Assembly (NCBI RefSeq): GCF_013409365.1
Contig: NZ_JACCBA010000001.1
Span: 930,001-994,000, forward strand
Direction: 5' to 3'
Length of the DNA: 64,000 nucleotides
Source of the DNA: Actinomadura luteofluorescens
GTDB lineage: Bacteria; Actinomycetota; Actinomycetes; Streptosporangiales; Streptosporangiaceae
Below, in pieces: positions 1-7,879 of this stretch; position 1 is the stretch's first letter, and each line of letters begins with the position of its first letter. Below the pieces are notes generated by a model, which was given only the letters and a program-made list of their open reading frames with translations, did not search any database and was not told the origin of the DNA. Both the position numbers and the translations under genes were made by a program.

Positions 1-80
1 TGGCCTGGCTCCCCACGGACCGGCAGTTCCACGCGGGACTCGACGTCCTGCTGAGAGGGCTCGCGGCCGAGCGGCCCTGA
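1..80 (+). CDS. C-terminal end of a probable TetR-family regulator (partial)
   Basis: An open frame enters from the left edge (first full codon at position 3) and stops at TGA 78-80. The visible residues include FHAGLDVLLRGLAAERP, which resembles the last helix of TetR/AcrR regulators, where F..GLD.LL.GL is common. The 94 bases before the next gene hold no other start, so this may be the regulator of the downstream dioxygenase operon. Only about 25 residues are visible, so the family call rests on a short C-terminal pattern. Confidence 0.4.
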   Translation, partial: AWLPTDRQFHAGLDVLLRGLAAERP

Positions 81-174
81 CCCGCGTTCCGGCCGCCCTC
101 CGCGGGCGGACGGCGACGACCACCCCGAGGACGGGGCGGGCCGTCGCCTCGTCCGCCCTGCGTTGGAGGAACTG

Positions 175-1128
175 ATGAGCGACATCGTGCTCGGCGTGGG
201 CGCCTCCCACAGCACGCTGATGAACACCGACTGGGCCAAGGTCGACCACCTGGAGGACGCCCACCGCTTCCGCGACGGGCTGGAACGCGCCGCCGAGCGG
301 CTGCGCGCCGCCGCCCCCGACACCGTCGTGATCATCGGGTCGAACCACTTCCGCGGGTTCTTCCTCGACATGATGCCCGCGTTCACCATCGGCGTCGGCG
401 AGGTGCTCGGAGCCGGCGAGGCCCTCACGCCCGGGGGGCCGCTGCCCGCCGACACCGACCTGGCGCGCCACCTGACCACGTCCCTCGTCGACGACGGGTT
501 CGACCCGGCCTTCTCCCTGCGGCTCACCGTCGACCACGGCATCACCCACGGGCTCCAGCACCTGGTGCCGGACCTCGACATCCCGATCGTCCCGATCGTG
601 ATCAACATGTTCGCGCCGCCGCTGCCGGCCCTGCGTCGCTGCCACGATCTCGGCGCGGCACTCGGCCGCGCCATCGCCGCCGACGGCGCCGGGAAGCGCG
701 TCGCCGTCATCGCGTCCGGCGGGCTGTCGCACCGGCTGCCGTGGCCGAAGTGGTTCGAGACCCTCTCCGACGACGACCGCTTCCTCGTCGAGGCGTGGCT
801 GAACGGGCGCGGATCTTGGGGCGACTACGAGGTCCGGCGGCGGCAGATCATCCGCGCCGCCGAGGCCGATCTGAACCCCGCGTTCGACGCGGCCTTCCTG
901 GATCTCGTCGAGAACGGGGACCTCGGCCCCGTCCTCGACCGGACCACCACCGAGATCGACGAGGAGGCCGGCAACGGCGCACAGGAGATCCGCTCCTGGA
1001 TCGCCATGCTCGCCGCCCTCGGACCCGGCGCACGCGGCGAGACCCTCGCCTACGCCGCCGTCCCCCAATGGCTCACCGGAATGGGCGTCGCCGTCGTCGA
1101 GCCCGCAACAACGAAGGAGAAAGCATGA
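175..1128 (+). CDS. LigB-type (class III) extradiol ring-cleavage dioxygenase
   Basis: A 317-residue protein of the LigB/MhpB superfamily, non-haem Fe(II) enzymes that open catechol rings next to the hydroxyls. Candidate metal and acid-base histidines are His12 (GASHSTL), His58 (SNHFRG) and His121/His125 (VDHGITH), in the usual order. The length suits single-subunit enzymes such as MhpB or DesZ, with no separate LigA-like subunit beside it. A TTG lies in frame at 163, but GGAGGA at 165-170 sits four bases before the ATG at 175, so 175 is preferred. The stop overlaps the start of the hydrolase gene (ATGA), indicating coupled translation. The substrate is unknown; a catechol with an acidic or alkyl side chain is likely because a ring-fission hydrolase follows. 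Confidence 0.85.
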   Translation: MSDIVLGVGASHSTLMNTDWAKVDHLEDAHRFRDGLERAAERLRAAAPDTVVIIGSNHFRGFFLDMMPAFTIGVGEVLGAGEALTPGGPLPADTDLARHLTTSLVDDGFDPAFSLRLTVDHGITHGLQHLVPDLDIPIVPIVINMFAPPLPALRRCHDLGAALGRAIAADGAGKRVAVIASGGLSHRLPWPKWFETLSDDDRFLVEAWLNGRGSWGDYEVRRRQIIRAAEADLNPAFDAAFLDLVENGDLGPVLDRTTTEIDEEAGNGAQEIRSWIAMLAALGPGARGETLAYAAVPQWLTGMGVAVVEPATTKEKA

Positions 1129-1976
1129 GCATCTGGACCGACCTCACGGGCGTCGACCACGCCGTCCGCTTCGTCGACGCGGGCGGCGTCCGCACCCGGG
1201 CCCTCCAGGCCGGGACGGGAGAGGCCGTGGTGTTCCTGCACGGCACCAGCGGCCACCTGGAGGCGTTCGTCCGCAACATCCCTGCGCACGCCGAACGGTA
1301 CGCCTGCCACGCCGTCGACATGCTAGGGCACGGCTACACCGACGGCGTGGACGAGCCGTACCGCATCCCCCGCTACGTCGACCACGTCCTCGCCTACCTG
1401 GACGCCTGCGGCATCGACCGCGCCCACTTCGTCGGCGAGTCGCTGGGCGGCTGGGTCGCGGGCCGCCTCGCCGCCGACCACCCCGACCGCGTCGGCCGGC
1501 TCACGCTCGTGGCCCCCGGCGGAACCGTCGCCAACCCCCAGGTCATGGAACGCATCAAGACCAGCACCCGCAGGGCCGTCGCCGAGGACGACATCGGCCT
1601 CACCCGCAAGCGCCTCCAGCTCCTCATGCACGACCCGGCGAAGGACGTGTCCGAGGAACTGGTCGAAGTCCGGCATGCGATCTACCACCGGCCCGAGTTC
1701 GTCAAGCGGGTCGACAACCTGCTCTGCCTCCAGGAGATGGAGAACCGCGAGCCCGACCTTCTCAGCGCCGCGCAGATGGGAAGGATCGTCGCGCCCACGC
1801 TGATCGTGTGGGGCGCGCAGAACCCGTTCGGCGACATCCCGGAGGCGCACCGGATGAACGACAGCATCCCCGGCTCCCGGCTGGAGATCTTCGGCGAGTG
1901 CGGGCACTGGCCCCAGCACGAGCACGCCGCCCGCTTCAACCGCCTCAACCTGGACTTCCTCGGGGAGGCGCGGTGA
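1125..1976 (+). CDS. alpha/beta hydrolase, probable meta-cleavage product hydrolase
   Basis: A 283-residue alpha/beta hydrolase like MhpC/BphD, cytosolic enzymes that split the C-C bond of the product left by extradiol dioxygenases. The oxyanion region is FLHGTSG (about residues 37-43), the nucleophile is Ser106 in GESLGGW, an acidic residue follows VWGAQNPFGD, and the catalytic His is in GECGHW near the C-terminus. The ATG at 1125 overlaps the dioxygenase stop by four bases, and its own stop overlaps the GTG of the next gene. Position directly after the ring-cleavage gene supports the role; the exact substrate cannot be read. Confidence 0.85.
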   Translation: MSIWTDLTGVDHAVRFVDAGGVRTRALQAGTGEAVVFLHGTSGHLEAFVRNIPAHAERYACHAVDMLGHGYTDGVDEPYRIPRYVDHVLAYLDACGIDRAHFVGESLGGWVAGRLAADHPDRVGRLTLVAPGGTVANPQVMERIKTSTRRAVAEDDIGLTRKRLQLLMHDPAKDVSEELVEVRHAIYHRPEFVKRVDNLLCLQEMENREPDLLSAAQMGRIVAPTLIVWGAQNPFGDIPEAHRMNDSIPGSRLEIFGECGHWPQHEHAARFNRLNLDFLGEAR

Positions 1977-2977
1977 GGGTCGGCATCCGCGTCCCGGCCT
2001 GCGACCGTCCGGACCGGCTCGCCTCCGTCGCTGCCAGGGCCGAGACACTGGGGTTCGACGAGGTCTGGTTCCCCGACTCGCAGCTGCTGTGGCGGGACGT
2101 CTTCTCCGTCCTGTCGGTGACCGCGCTGCGCACCGAGCGGATCGGGCTCGGAACGGCCGTCACCAACGTCGCGACCCGGCACCCGTCCGTGGTGGCCTCC
2201 GCGGCACGGACCGTCGCCGAGCTGGCGCCCGGACGGTTCACCCTCGGCCTCGGCGTCGGGAACAGCTCCGTCGTGCCGATAGGGCTGCGCGCCAGCACCC
2301 GCGCGGAACTCCGGGAGGGGCTCGACCAGCTGCGGGCGCTGCTCGCCGGAGAGGAATGGGACTACGGCCCGGTGCGGTCGCGGCTGCGCGACCCGTCGCC
2401 GTCCGTGCCCGTCCACCTCGCCGCGAGCGGGCCGCGCAACCTGCGGCTGGCGGGGGCCGTCGCGGACGGCGTCATCCTGCTCAGCGGCGTCTCGCCCGAG
2501 ACCCTCGCCGCTGCGGCGGCGCAGGTCCGCGAGGGGGCGCGGGAGGCGGGGCGGTCCGGCGACGTGCCGCTGACGGTGTCGGCGTTCTGCGAGGTGACCG
2601 ACGACGTCCTCGCCTCTGCCCGGAAGCTGAAGCCCATCTGCGCGTCGATCGCGCAGAACGGCGGCGCCCCCTTCCTCGCTCTCGCGGGGATCCATCTCCG
2701 GGTCCCCGACCGGATCGACGAGGTGTACCCGGACATCGGGCACGCCGAGGACTGGGACCGCGCCGTCAAGGTCGCGGACCGCTGGGTGACCGACGACGAC
2801 GCGCTCGCCTTCGCCCGCGCCTTCTGCCTGGTCGGCACCGCCGAGGAGGTCGCGGCCCGGCTCCGGGAGACGTTCGAGGCGGGAGCGTCCGGCGTGTTCC
2901 TCCAGCACGTCGGCTCCTACGACCCGCCGCACGACCTCATCGAGGCTGTCGGCGGCGACGTCCTCCCCCGCCTGTGA
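1973..2977 (+). CDS. LLM-class flavin/F420-dependent oxidoreductase
   Basis: A 334-residue luciferase-like (bacterial luciferase TIM barrel) protein. Features are GFDEVWFPDS near residue 27, RIGLGTAVTNVATRHP, and GRFTLGLGVGNSS, typical of LLM enzymes using reduced FMN or F420. The GTG start overlaps the hydrolase stop (GTGA) and its own stop overlaps the next GTG. The family includes monooxygenases and F420-dependent reductases such as Mer and MSMEG enzymes; the cofactor cannot be decided here. In this operon it could hydroxylate the ring before cleavage or reduce a pathway intermediate. A second LLM gene sits in the Rieske operon at 16624-17595, giving both pathways the same set of helpers. 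Confidence 0.8.
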   Translation: MRVGIRVPACDRPDRLASVAARAETLGFDEVWFPDSQLLWRDVFSVLSVTALRTERIGLGTAVTNVATRHPSVVASAARTVAELAPGRFTLGLGVGNSSVVPIGLRASTRAELREGLDQLRALLAGEEWDYGPVRSRLRDPSPSVPVHLAASGPRNLRLAGAVADGVILLSGVSPETLAAAAAQVREGAREAGRSGDVPLTVSAFCEVTDDVLASARKLKPICASIAQNGGAPFLALAGIHLRVPDRIDEVYPDIGHAEDWDRAVKVADRWVTDDDALAFARAFCLVGTAEEVAARLRETFEAGASGVFLQHVGSYDPPHDLIEAVGGDVLPRL

Positions 2978-4233
2978 GCACGCTCGACGACCTCGCCGCC
3001 CGGGCCGCGCGGGCCCCCCGGGCGGCGACGCCCGGCGCCCGCGGGCTCGCGGCCCTGCACGTCCTGGACACGCTGGGCTGCGTGGTCTCCGGCGCCACGC
3101 ACCCGATCGCCGGGCCGCCGGCCCGGTACTTCGGCGACTCGTTGCGAGACCGCGTGCTGCGTTGGTCGGCCCAGGCACATCTGGACGAGTTCGACGCATT
3201 GCACGCCGGAGCCGCCGTCGTCCCCGCGGCGGTCGTCGTCCCCGCGGCCCTGCTGGTCGCTCAGCACGAGGGGCGGCCGGGCGCTGCGGTCGTCGACGCG
3301 GTGCTCGCGGGCTACGAGGCGGTGGTGGAGGCCGGCCTGCGATTCGGCGGTGCCGCGCTGTACGCGTCCGGCTGGTGGCCGACGGCCCTGTTCGGTCCGA
3401 TCGGCGCCGCCGCCGCGACCGCCGTCCTGCTGGAGCTGGACGAGGAGCGGACGGCCTCGGCGCTCGCGGTGGCGGCGGCCGGCCTCGGCGGGCTGCTCTC
3501 GTCCGGCCGCTTCGGCGAGGCGCACTACCTGCTCCCCGGCCGGGCCTCCGCCGACGGCGTCGAGGCGGCGTACCTGACCCGCGCCGGAGCGACGGGCAGC
3601 GCCGCCCTGCTGGACCGCCCGGCCGCGCTCGCGCTCGCCCGGCCGCCCGCACCGGCCTCTCCCACCGCGGGCGTCCACCTGGAGCGATGCGGCTTCAAAC
3701 CGTACCCGTGCGCCCGTCCGCTGCACGCCGTGATCGACGCGCTGCGCGCACTGGACGCCCGGAACGCCACCCACGTCGAGGTGGCGCTCCCGTCCGGTCT
3801 GATGTCGTTCGTCAACGCGGACCGGAAGGTGCCGGGCCCGGCCGAGGCTTCCGCCGGAGCGGCCTTCGCGGTCACCGCCGCCCTCTCCGGCACCCCTGAG
3901 GACGTGTCGACGTTCCGCCGGGCCCGCATCGCCGACGATGTCCCGGCCGTGACGTTGGTTCCGGACCCGGCTCTGGACGCTCTCCTCCCCGACCACTGGG
4001 CCGCCCGCGTGACGGTCGAAACGCCCTCCGGACGGGCCTCCCGGCGCGTGGTGGACGCCTTGGGCTCCCCGGCACGCCCCCTCTCGCGGGAGGCGGTGCT
4101 CAGCAAGTTCGACACTCTGACCGCATGCGCGCTCACCGATTGGCGCGACCGGTGCCTCGCCCTGGACGACCTCGCCGACGTGACAGCGCTGACCCAGGAC
4201 ATCACACAAGCCGCAGAACCCCAGGGCCGCTAG
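2974..4233 (+). CDS. MmgE/PrpD family protein
   Basis: A 419-residue protein of the MmgE/PrpD family, which includes 2-methylcitrate dehydratase and cis-aconitate decarboxylase. The N-terminal helical part carries LAALHVLDTLGCVVSGA, and the later segment CGFKPYPCARPLHAVIDAL matches the family's usual K.YPC...H region. GTG at 2974 overlaps the preceding stop, so it is the fourth coupled gene of the operon. No methylcitrate genes are near, so a dehydratase, isomerase or decarboxylase step on an acid released after ring cleavage is more likely than propionate metabolism. The family assignment is firm; the substrate is open. Confidence 0.8.
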   Translation: MSTLDDLAARAARAPRAATPGARGLAALHVLDTLGCVVSGATHPIAGPPARYFGDSLRDRVLRWSAQAHLDEFDALHAGAAVVPAAVVVPAALLVAQHEGRPGAAVVDAVLAGYEAVVEAGLRFGGAALYASGWWPTALFGPIGAAAATAVLLELDEERTASALAVAAAGLGGLLSSGRFGEAHYLLPGRASADGVEAAYLTRAGATGSAALLDRPAALALARPPAPASPTAGVHLERCGFKPYPCARPLHAVIDALRALDARNATHVEVALPSGLMSFVNADRKVPGPAEASAGAAFAVTAALSGTPEDVSTFRRARIADDVPAVTLVPDPALDALLPDHWAARVTVETPSGRASRRVVDALGSPARPLSREAVLSKFDTLTACALTDWRDRCLALDDLADVTALTQDITQAAEPQGR

Positions 4234-4431
4234 GTCCTGTGTCCCCGGATCTCCTGAGTTGATCAGGTGGTTGGGTCAGGCTGTTCGGCATGGGTGGGCC
4301 CGCGGCAAGAAGCAGGATGATCAGTATCCGCAGGCCACCGCCGCCCTGGCTGCTGGAGACCTGGCCGGGAGCAGCCAAGAGCGGCGTCCGGTCAGAAGAG
4401 GCGAACGCTCCTACCGTCCGTTCCAGGAAGC

Positions 4432-5349
4432 TCAGGGGCGCACGCGGATGACGGTCTTGCCCTTGCGCCGCATGGTCGGGTTGAGCACAGGGACGGCGTC
4501 GTCGAGGGTCGCGACGGTTCCGATGTGCGTGCGAAGGCGCCCGTCCCGCACCCGGTCGACGATCTCCACCAGCTGGCTCGGAACGGACTCGACGACGAAG
4601 TCGACCGCGAGACCGTCGACAGGGCGGGTCTCAACGGGCCCGACCACCGACACCAGCGTTCCGCCGGGCCGGATGATGCCGGCTGAGCGCCTCTGGATTT
4701 CACCACCGATGACATCGAAGACCAGGTCGACCCCTCCGATGTCTTCGAGATCCCCCTCGTCGAGGGCGAAGAACTCGTTCGCGCCGAAGTCGAGCGCCGC
4801 CTGGCGGTCGGCCGCCCGCCCGGTACCGATGACGTAAGCGCCGAACTCCCTGGCGAGCTGCGTCACCATCGATCCGACCGCGCCGGCGGCGCCGTGCGCG
4901 AGGACGCTCTGCCCCGCCTGAAGACGACCATGCTGGAACAGGCCTTGCCATGCGGTCAGGCCGGAGATCGGCAGGCTCGCACCCACCGTGAAGTCGACGG
5001 CCCCGGGCAGCGGCGCGAGGTTGCGTGCTTCCACGGCCACGTACTCGGCGAGGGTTCCATCGCGGTGCCAGTCCGTGATCCCGAACACCCGCTGGCCCGG
5101 GGAGAGTCCCGTCGTGCCGTAGCCGAGGGAGGTGACGACTCCGGCGAACTCGTGGCCGATGATCGCCGGGGCTCGGTCGTGACCGGAGCGATCGACCCAT
5201 GTCGAGGGCCACTCCCACTCTGCCGGGACGAAGCCCGACGCATGGACTTCAACGACGACGTCGTTGATCGCCGGCGTCGGTTCAGGCCGCACCGCCAGCG
5301 TGATCCCGGCCGCTTCCGCGGCCTGATCGGTAGCCACGATCGCCTTCAT
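4432..5349 (-). CDS. quinone oxidoreductase-like NADP-dependent MDR protein
   Basis: A 305-residue medium-chain dehydrogenase/reductase. The N-terminal GroES-like domain contains the GHEFAGVV box (near residue 66) and the Rossmann domain contains HGAAGAVGSMVTQLAREFG, typical of zinc-free quinone or enone reductases (zeta-crystallin/QOR type). The structural-zinc cysteine cluster of alcohol dehydrogenases is absent. GGAGG lies a few bases before the ATG. The gene stands alone on the - strand, and a perfect 12-bp palindrome lies upstream. Likely role: NADPH-dependent reduction of quinones or alpha,beta-unsaturated carbonyls, possibly detoxification beside aromatic catabolism. Confidence 0.85.
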   Translation of the reverse strand: MKAIVATDQAAEAAGITLAVRPEPTPAINDVVVEVHASGFVPAEWEWPSTWVDRSGHDRAPAIIGHEFAGVVTSLGYGTTGLSPGQRVFGITDWHRDGTLAEYVAVEARNLAPLPGAVDFTVGASLPISGLTAWQGLFQHGRLQAGQSVLAHGAAGAVGSMVTQLAREFGAYVIGTGRAADRQAALDFGANEFFALDEGDLEDIGGVDLVFDVIGGEIQRRSAGIIRPGGTLVSVVGPVETRPVDGLAVDFVVESVPSQLVEIVDRVRDGRLRTHIGTVATLDDAVPVLNPTMRRKGKTVIRVRP

Positions 5350-5378
5350 CTCTACCTCCGTATGCTTCGTGCTCGCCG

Positions 5379-5398
5379 ACTCTATGCACAGGCCTGTG
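5379..5398 (-). promoter_or_regulatory. promoter/operator candidate for the quinone reductase gene
   Basis: On the - strand a TAGAGT -10-like hexamer (5384-5379) lies about 30 bases before the ATG at 5349. A perfect palindrome, CACAGGCCTGTG (5387-5398), lies just upstream, where it would cover the spacer. The -35 element is weak. This is a plausible repressor or activator site; no cognate regulator gene is adjacent. Confidence 0.4.
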
Positions 5399-5479
5399 AC
5401 TGACTGTTCCCCTCTCTGGTGGAACTCGACGCGTTTCAGTGGTCCGTCCGTCCGTCCGTGGTGACGTCCGGCTTCGGGT

Positions 5480-5654
5480 GCGCATCCCGCGGCGCCGACA
5501 CTCGCGCAGCAGGTCGGCCCAGGCCTCCGTCGACCCCGGCATCCGTCGGCCAGGGCGGTGAACTCCTTGCGGCCGTCCGCCCACAGGTAGCAGTCGGCGA
5601 AGGCCCGCTGGTCGGCCTTCCACCGCTCGGTCAGCCTGGTGATGACCGGAACCG
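5480..5654 (-). pseudogene. IS256/Mutator-family transposase relic
   Basis: Reading the - strand in one frame gives RLTERWKADQRAFAD followed by YLWADGRKEFTALADG. The next frame continues GSTEAWADLLRECRRRGMR. These blocks match, in order, conserved parts of Mutator-type (IS256) transposases around the catalytic region, where the intact protein has a longer YLWADG..H segment and ...STESWADLLRDC.RRGM. The relic has lost sequence between RAFAD and YLWADG, has a frameshift near 5540, and has no terminal inverted repeats that I could see. It is dead and marks an old insertion between two catabolic operons. Confidence 0.6.
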
Positions 5655-5863
5655 CTTGATCTTCCGGCGATCAGGTCGGTGCTGGCCTGGTCGCGTTCAC
5701 CGCGCGGCTGCTCGGCGGCGTCGAGGGCGCTCTGCCGCAGCGCGCCGGACTTCCCGTTCGGCGGCGTCGTGGGCTGCTCGCACGTGCTCGTTCCTCGTCC
5801 GCGTGGCCGCAGACCGCCTCGGTCCGATGCGGACCCGCAGGTCAGACTCTCTGGCACCAGCTC

Positions 5864-5912
5864 TTGACATCTTTGGGGCCTCTGCTGCAATCATTCTCTG
5901 ACAACGGTTTCA
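5864..5912 (+). promoter_or_regulatory. promoter and LacI-type operator of the deoC/rbs operon
   Basis: TTGACA at 5864-5869 is a consensus -35 element. A -10-like AATCAT lies about 19 bases later (5889-5894). Immediately downstream, TGACAACGGTTTCA (5899-5912) is a 14-bp imperfect dyad with a central CG, the usual form of a LacI-family operator (10 of 14 positions symmetric). Its place just after the -10, before the GTG of the lacI-type gene at 5941, predicts autorepression and control of the whole downstream operon. Confidence 0.6.
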
Positions 5913-5940
5913 GTGATGCGGGTAACAGACAGGAGTCGAT

Positions 5941-6966
5941 GTGGCGACCATCCACGACGTGGCGGCGCGGGCCGGCGTCTCCCCCGCCACCGTCTCGCGG
6001 TTCCTGCGGGGACAGCGGGTCAGGTCGGCGGAGGCCATCCGGGCCGCCGTGGATGAGCTGGGCTTCGCACCGAACATCGCGGCGCAGTCGCTGAAGTCGG
6101 GACGCACCCGCACCATCGGCGTCGTCGTCCCCGACATCACCAACCCGTACTTCGCCGCCGTCGTGAAGGGCATGGAGTCGGTCAGCCGGGACCGCGGCTA
6201 CCGGCTGCTGCTCGCCAACAGCGACGAGAGCGGCGCCCGCGAGGCCGACCTGCTCGCCGACATGGCACGCCAGGTGGACGGCATCATCCTCGCCCCGGCC
6301 ACCGAGCACGAGCAGACCCCGCTGCAGCTGCGCGACAGCGGCCTGCCGGTCGTGTTCATCGACCGGGACCTCGCCGACGGTGAGAGCTTCGACGCCGTCC
6401 TCGTCGACAACCGCGCGGGCGGCAGGCAGGCCGCCGAGCACCTCCTCGCGCTCGGCCACACCCGCATCGCGATGATCAGCGGCGGCCAGGAGTCCACGCC
6501 GGGCCGGTACCGGCGGGACGGTTTCGTGGAGGCCGTGTCCGCCGCCGGCGTCGAGATCCCGCCGGAGTACGACATCATCGGCGACTTCCGCGAGGAGCGC
6601 GCCTACCAGCTCACCCTGTCGCTGCTGTCGCTCGCCGAGCCACCGACCGCGATCTTCACCGCGAACAACCTCACGACGCTCGGCGCGCTCAAGGCGTTGC
6701 ACGACATGCGGGTGGACGTCCCCGGGCAGATCAGCCTCATCGGATTCGACGACCTCGACACCGGGCCTTTGCTGCGGCCCCCGCTGACCGTCGTCGACCG
6801 TCCGATGATCGAGCAGGGCGTCCTGGCCATGCGGCTGCTCCTGCACCGCTTCGACGACAGCCAGACCCGCGACCTCCCCCGGCGCATCGTCATGGACACA
6901 AAGATCATCGAGCGGGCCTCGACGGCCCCGCCCCAGACCCACAGGAAGGCGGGCAGGACCCGATGA
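5941..6966 (+). CDS. LacI-family transcriptional regulator
   Basis: A 341-residue repressor. The N-terminal helix-turn-helix reads TIHDVAARAGVSPATVSRFL (residues 3-22), followed by the hinge region and a periplasmic-binding-protein-like effector domain starting at GRTRTIGVVVPDITNPYF. Further family marks are QVDGIILAP and PTAIFTANN. The start is GTG at 5941, preceded by AGGAG. Its stop overlaps the ATG of deoC by four bases, so the regulator is the first gene of the operon it probably controls. The inducer is likely the sugar, or its phosphate, handled by the downstream genes. Confidence 0.9.
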   Translation: MATIHDVAARAGVSPATVSRFLRGQRVRSAEAIRAAVDELGFAPNIAAQSLKSGRTRTIGVVVPDITNPYFAAVVKGMESVSRDRGYRLLLANSDESGAREADLLADMARQVDGIILAPATEHEQTPLQLRDSGLPVVFIDRDLADGESFDAVLVDNRAGGRQAAEHLLALGHTRIAMISGGQESTPGRYRRDGFVEAVSAAGVEIPPEYDIIGDFREERAYQLTLSLLSLAEPPTAIFTANNLTTLGALKALHDMRVDVPGQISLIGFDDLDTGPLLRPPLTVVDRPMIEQGVLAMRLLLHRFDDSQTRDLPRRIVMDTKIIERASTAPPQTHRKAGRTR

Positions 6967-7874
6967 CCGCGACCGAGTTGCACGGATTCCTGCATGGTCT
7001 GCCGGGTGTGGACCAGGTCGGTGCGGAGGAGCGGGCGGCGCGGCTCGCGTCCCGGTCGATCAAGGCGTCGGCGAAGGCCGAGGCGATCGATCTGGCGATC
7101 TCGATGGTGGATCTGACCACGTTGGAGGGTGCGGACACGGCGGGGAAGGTGCGGGCGTTGTGTGCCAAGGCCGCGCACCCCGACCCGTCGGATGCCTCGG
7201 TGCCGAAGGTGGCGGCGGTGTGCGTGTATCCGGACATGGTCGAGGTCGCGGTGCGGGCCCTGGCCGGGTCGGGGATCGGCGTGGCGAGTGTGGCGACGGC
7301 GTTTCCGTCGGGGCGGGCGCCGATGGAGGCCAAGCTGGCCGATACGCGGGCGGCGGTGGCGGCGGGCGCGGCGGAGATCGACATGGTGATCGATCGGGGC
7401 GCGTTCCTGTCCGGTGACTACGGCAAGGTGTTCGAGGAGATCGTCGCGGTCAAGGAGGCGTGCGGGCCCGCGCACTTGAAGGTGATCTTGGAGACGGGTG
7501 AGCTGGCCACCTTTGACAATGTGCGGCGGGCGTCGTGGCTGGCGATGCGGGCGGGGGCCGATTTCATCAAGACCTCGACCGGCAAGGTGTCGCCGGCGGC
7601 GACGTTGCCGGTGACGCTGGTGATGCTGGAGGCCGTCCGTGACTACCGGGCCGCCACGGGGCGGCAGGTCGGGGTCAAGCCCGCGGGCGGGATCCGCACC
7701 ACCAAGGACGCGATCAAGTATCTGGTGCTGGTGAACGAGACCGCCGGCCCGGACTGGCTGACGCCCGAGTGGTTCCGCCTGGGGGCGTCGTCGGTGCTGA
7801 ACGACCTGCTGATGCAGCGCCGCAAGCTGGCCACCGGGGTGTACTCCGGTCCCGACTACTTCACCCTGGACTGA
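6963..7874 (+). CDS. deoC: deoxyribose-phosphate aldolase
   Basis: A 303-residue class I aldolase that splits 2-deoxy-D-ribose 5-phosphate into acetaldehyde and glyceraldehyde 3-phosphate. The Schiff-base lysine is Lys203 in FIKTSTGKVS, and the second conserved lysine is Lys239 in GVKPAGGIRT. EIDMVIDRGAFLSGD is also characteristic. The ATG at 6963 overlaps the regulator's stop. The protein is longer at its N-terminus than short bacterial DeoC, as in other actinomycete and animal forms. The aldehyde dehydrogenase that follows can consume the acetaldehyde released. Confidence 0.95.
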   Translation: MTATELHGFLHGLPGVDQVGAEERAARLASRSIKASAKAEAIDLAISMVDLTTLEGADTAGKVRALCAKAAHPDPSDASVPKVAAVCVYPDMVEVAVRALAGSGIGVASVATAFPSGRAPMEAKLADTRAAVAAGAAEIDMVIDRGAFLSGDYGKVFEEIVAVKEACGPAHLKVILETGELATFDNVRRASWLAMRAGADFIKTSTGKVSPAATLPVTLVMLEAVRDYRAATGRQVGVKPAGGIRTTKDAIKYLVLVNETAGPDWLTPEWFRLGASSVLNDLLMQRRKLATGVYSGPDYFTLD

Positions 7875-7879
7875 GGGGC

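Noticed and set aside
163..174. TTG start for the first dioxygenase gene
   Set aside because: The GGAGGA ribosome site lies inside these codons and correctly precedes the ATG at 175.
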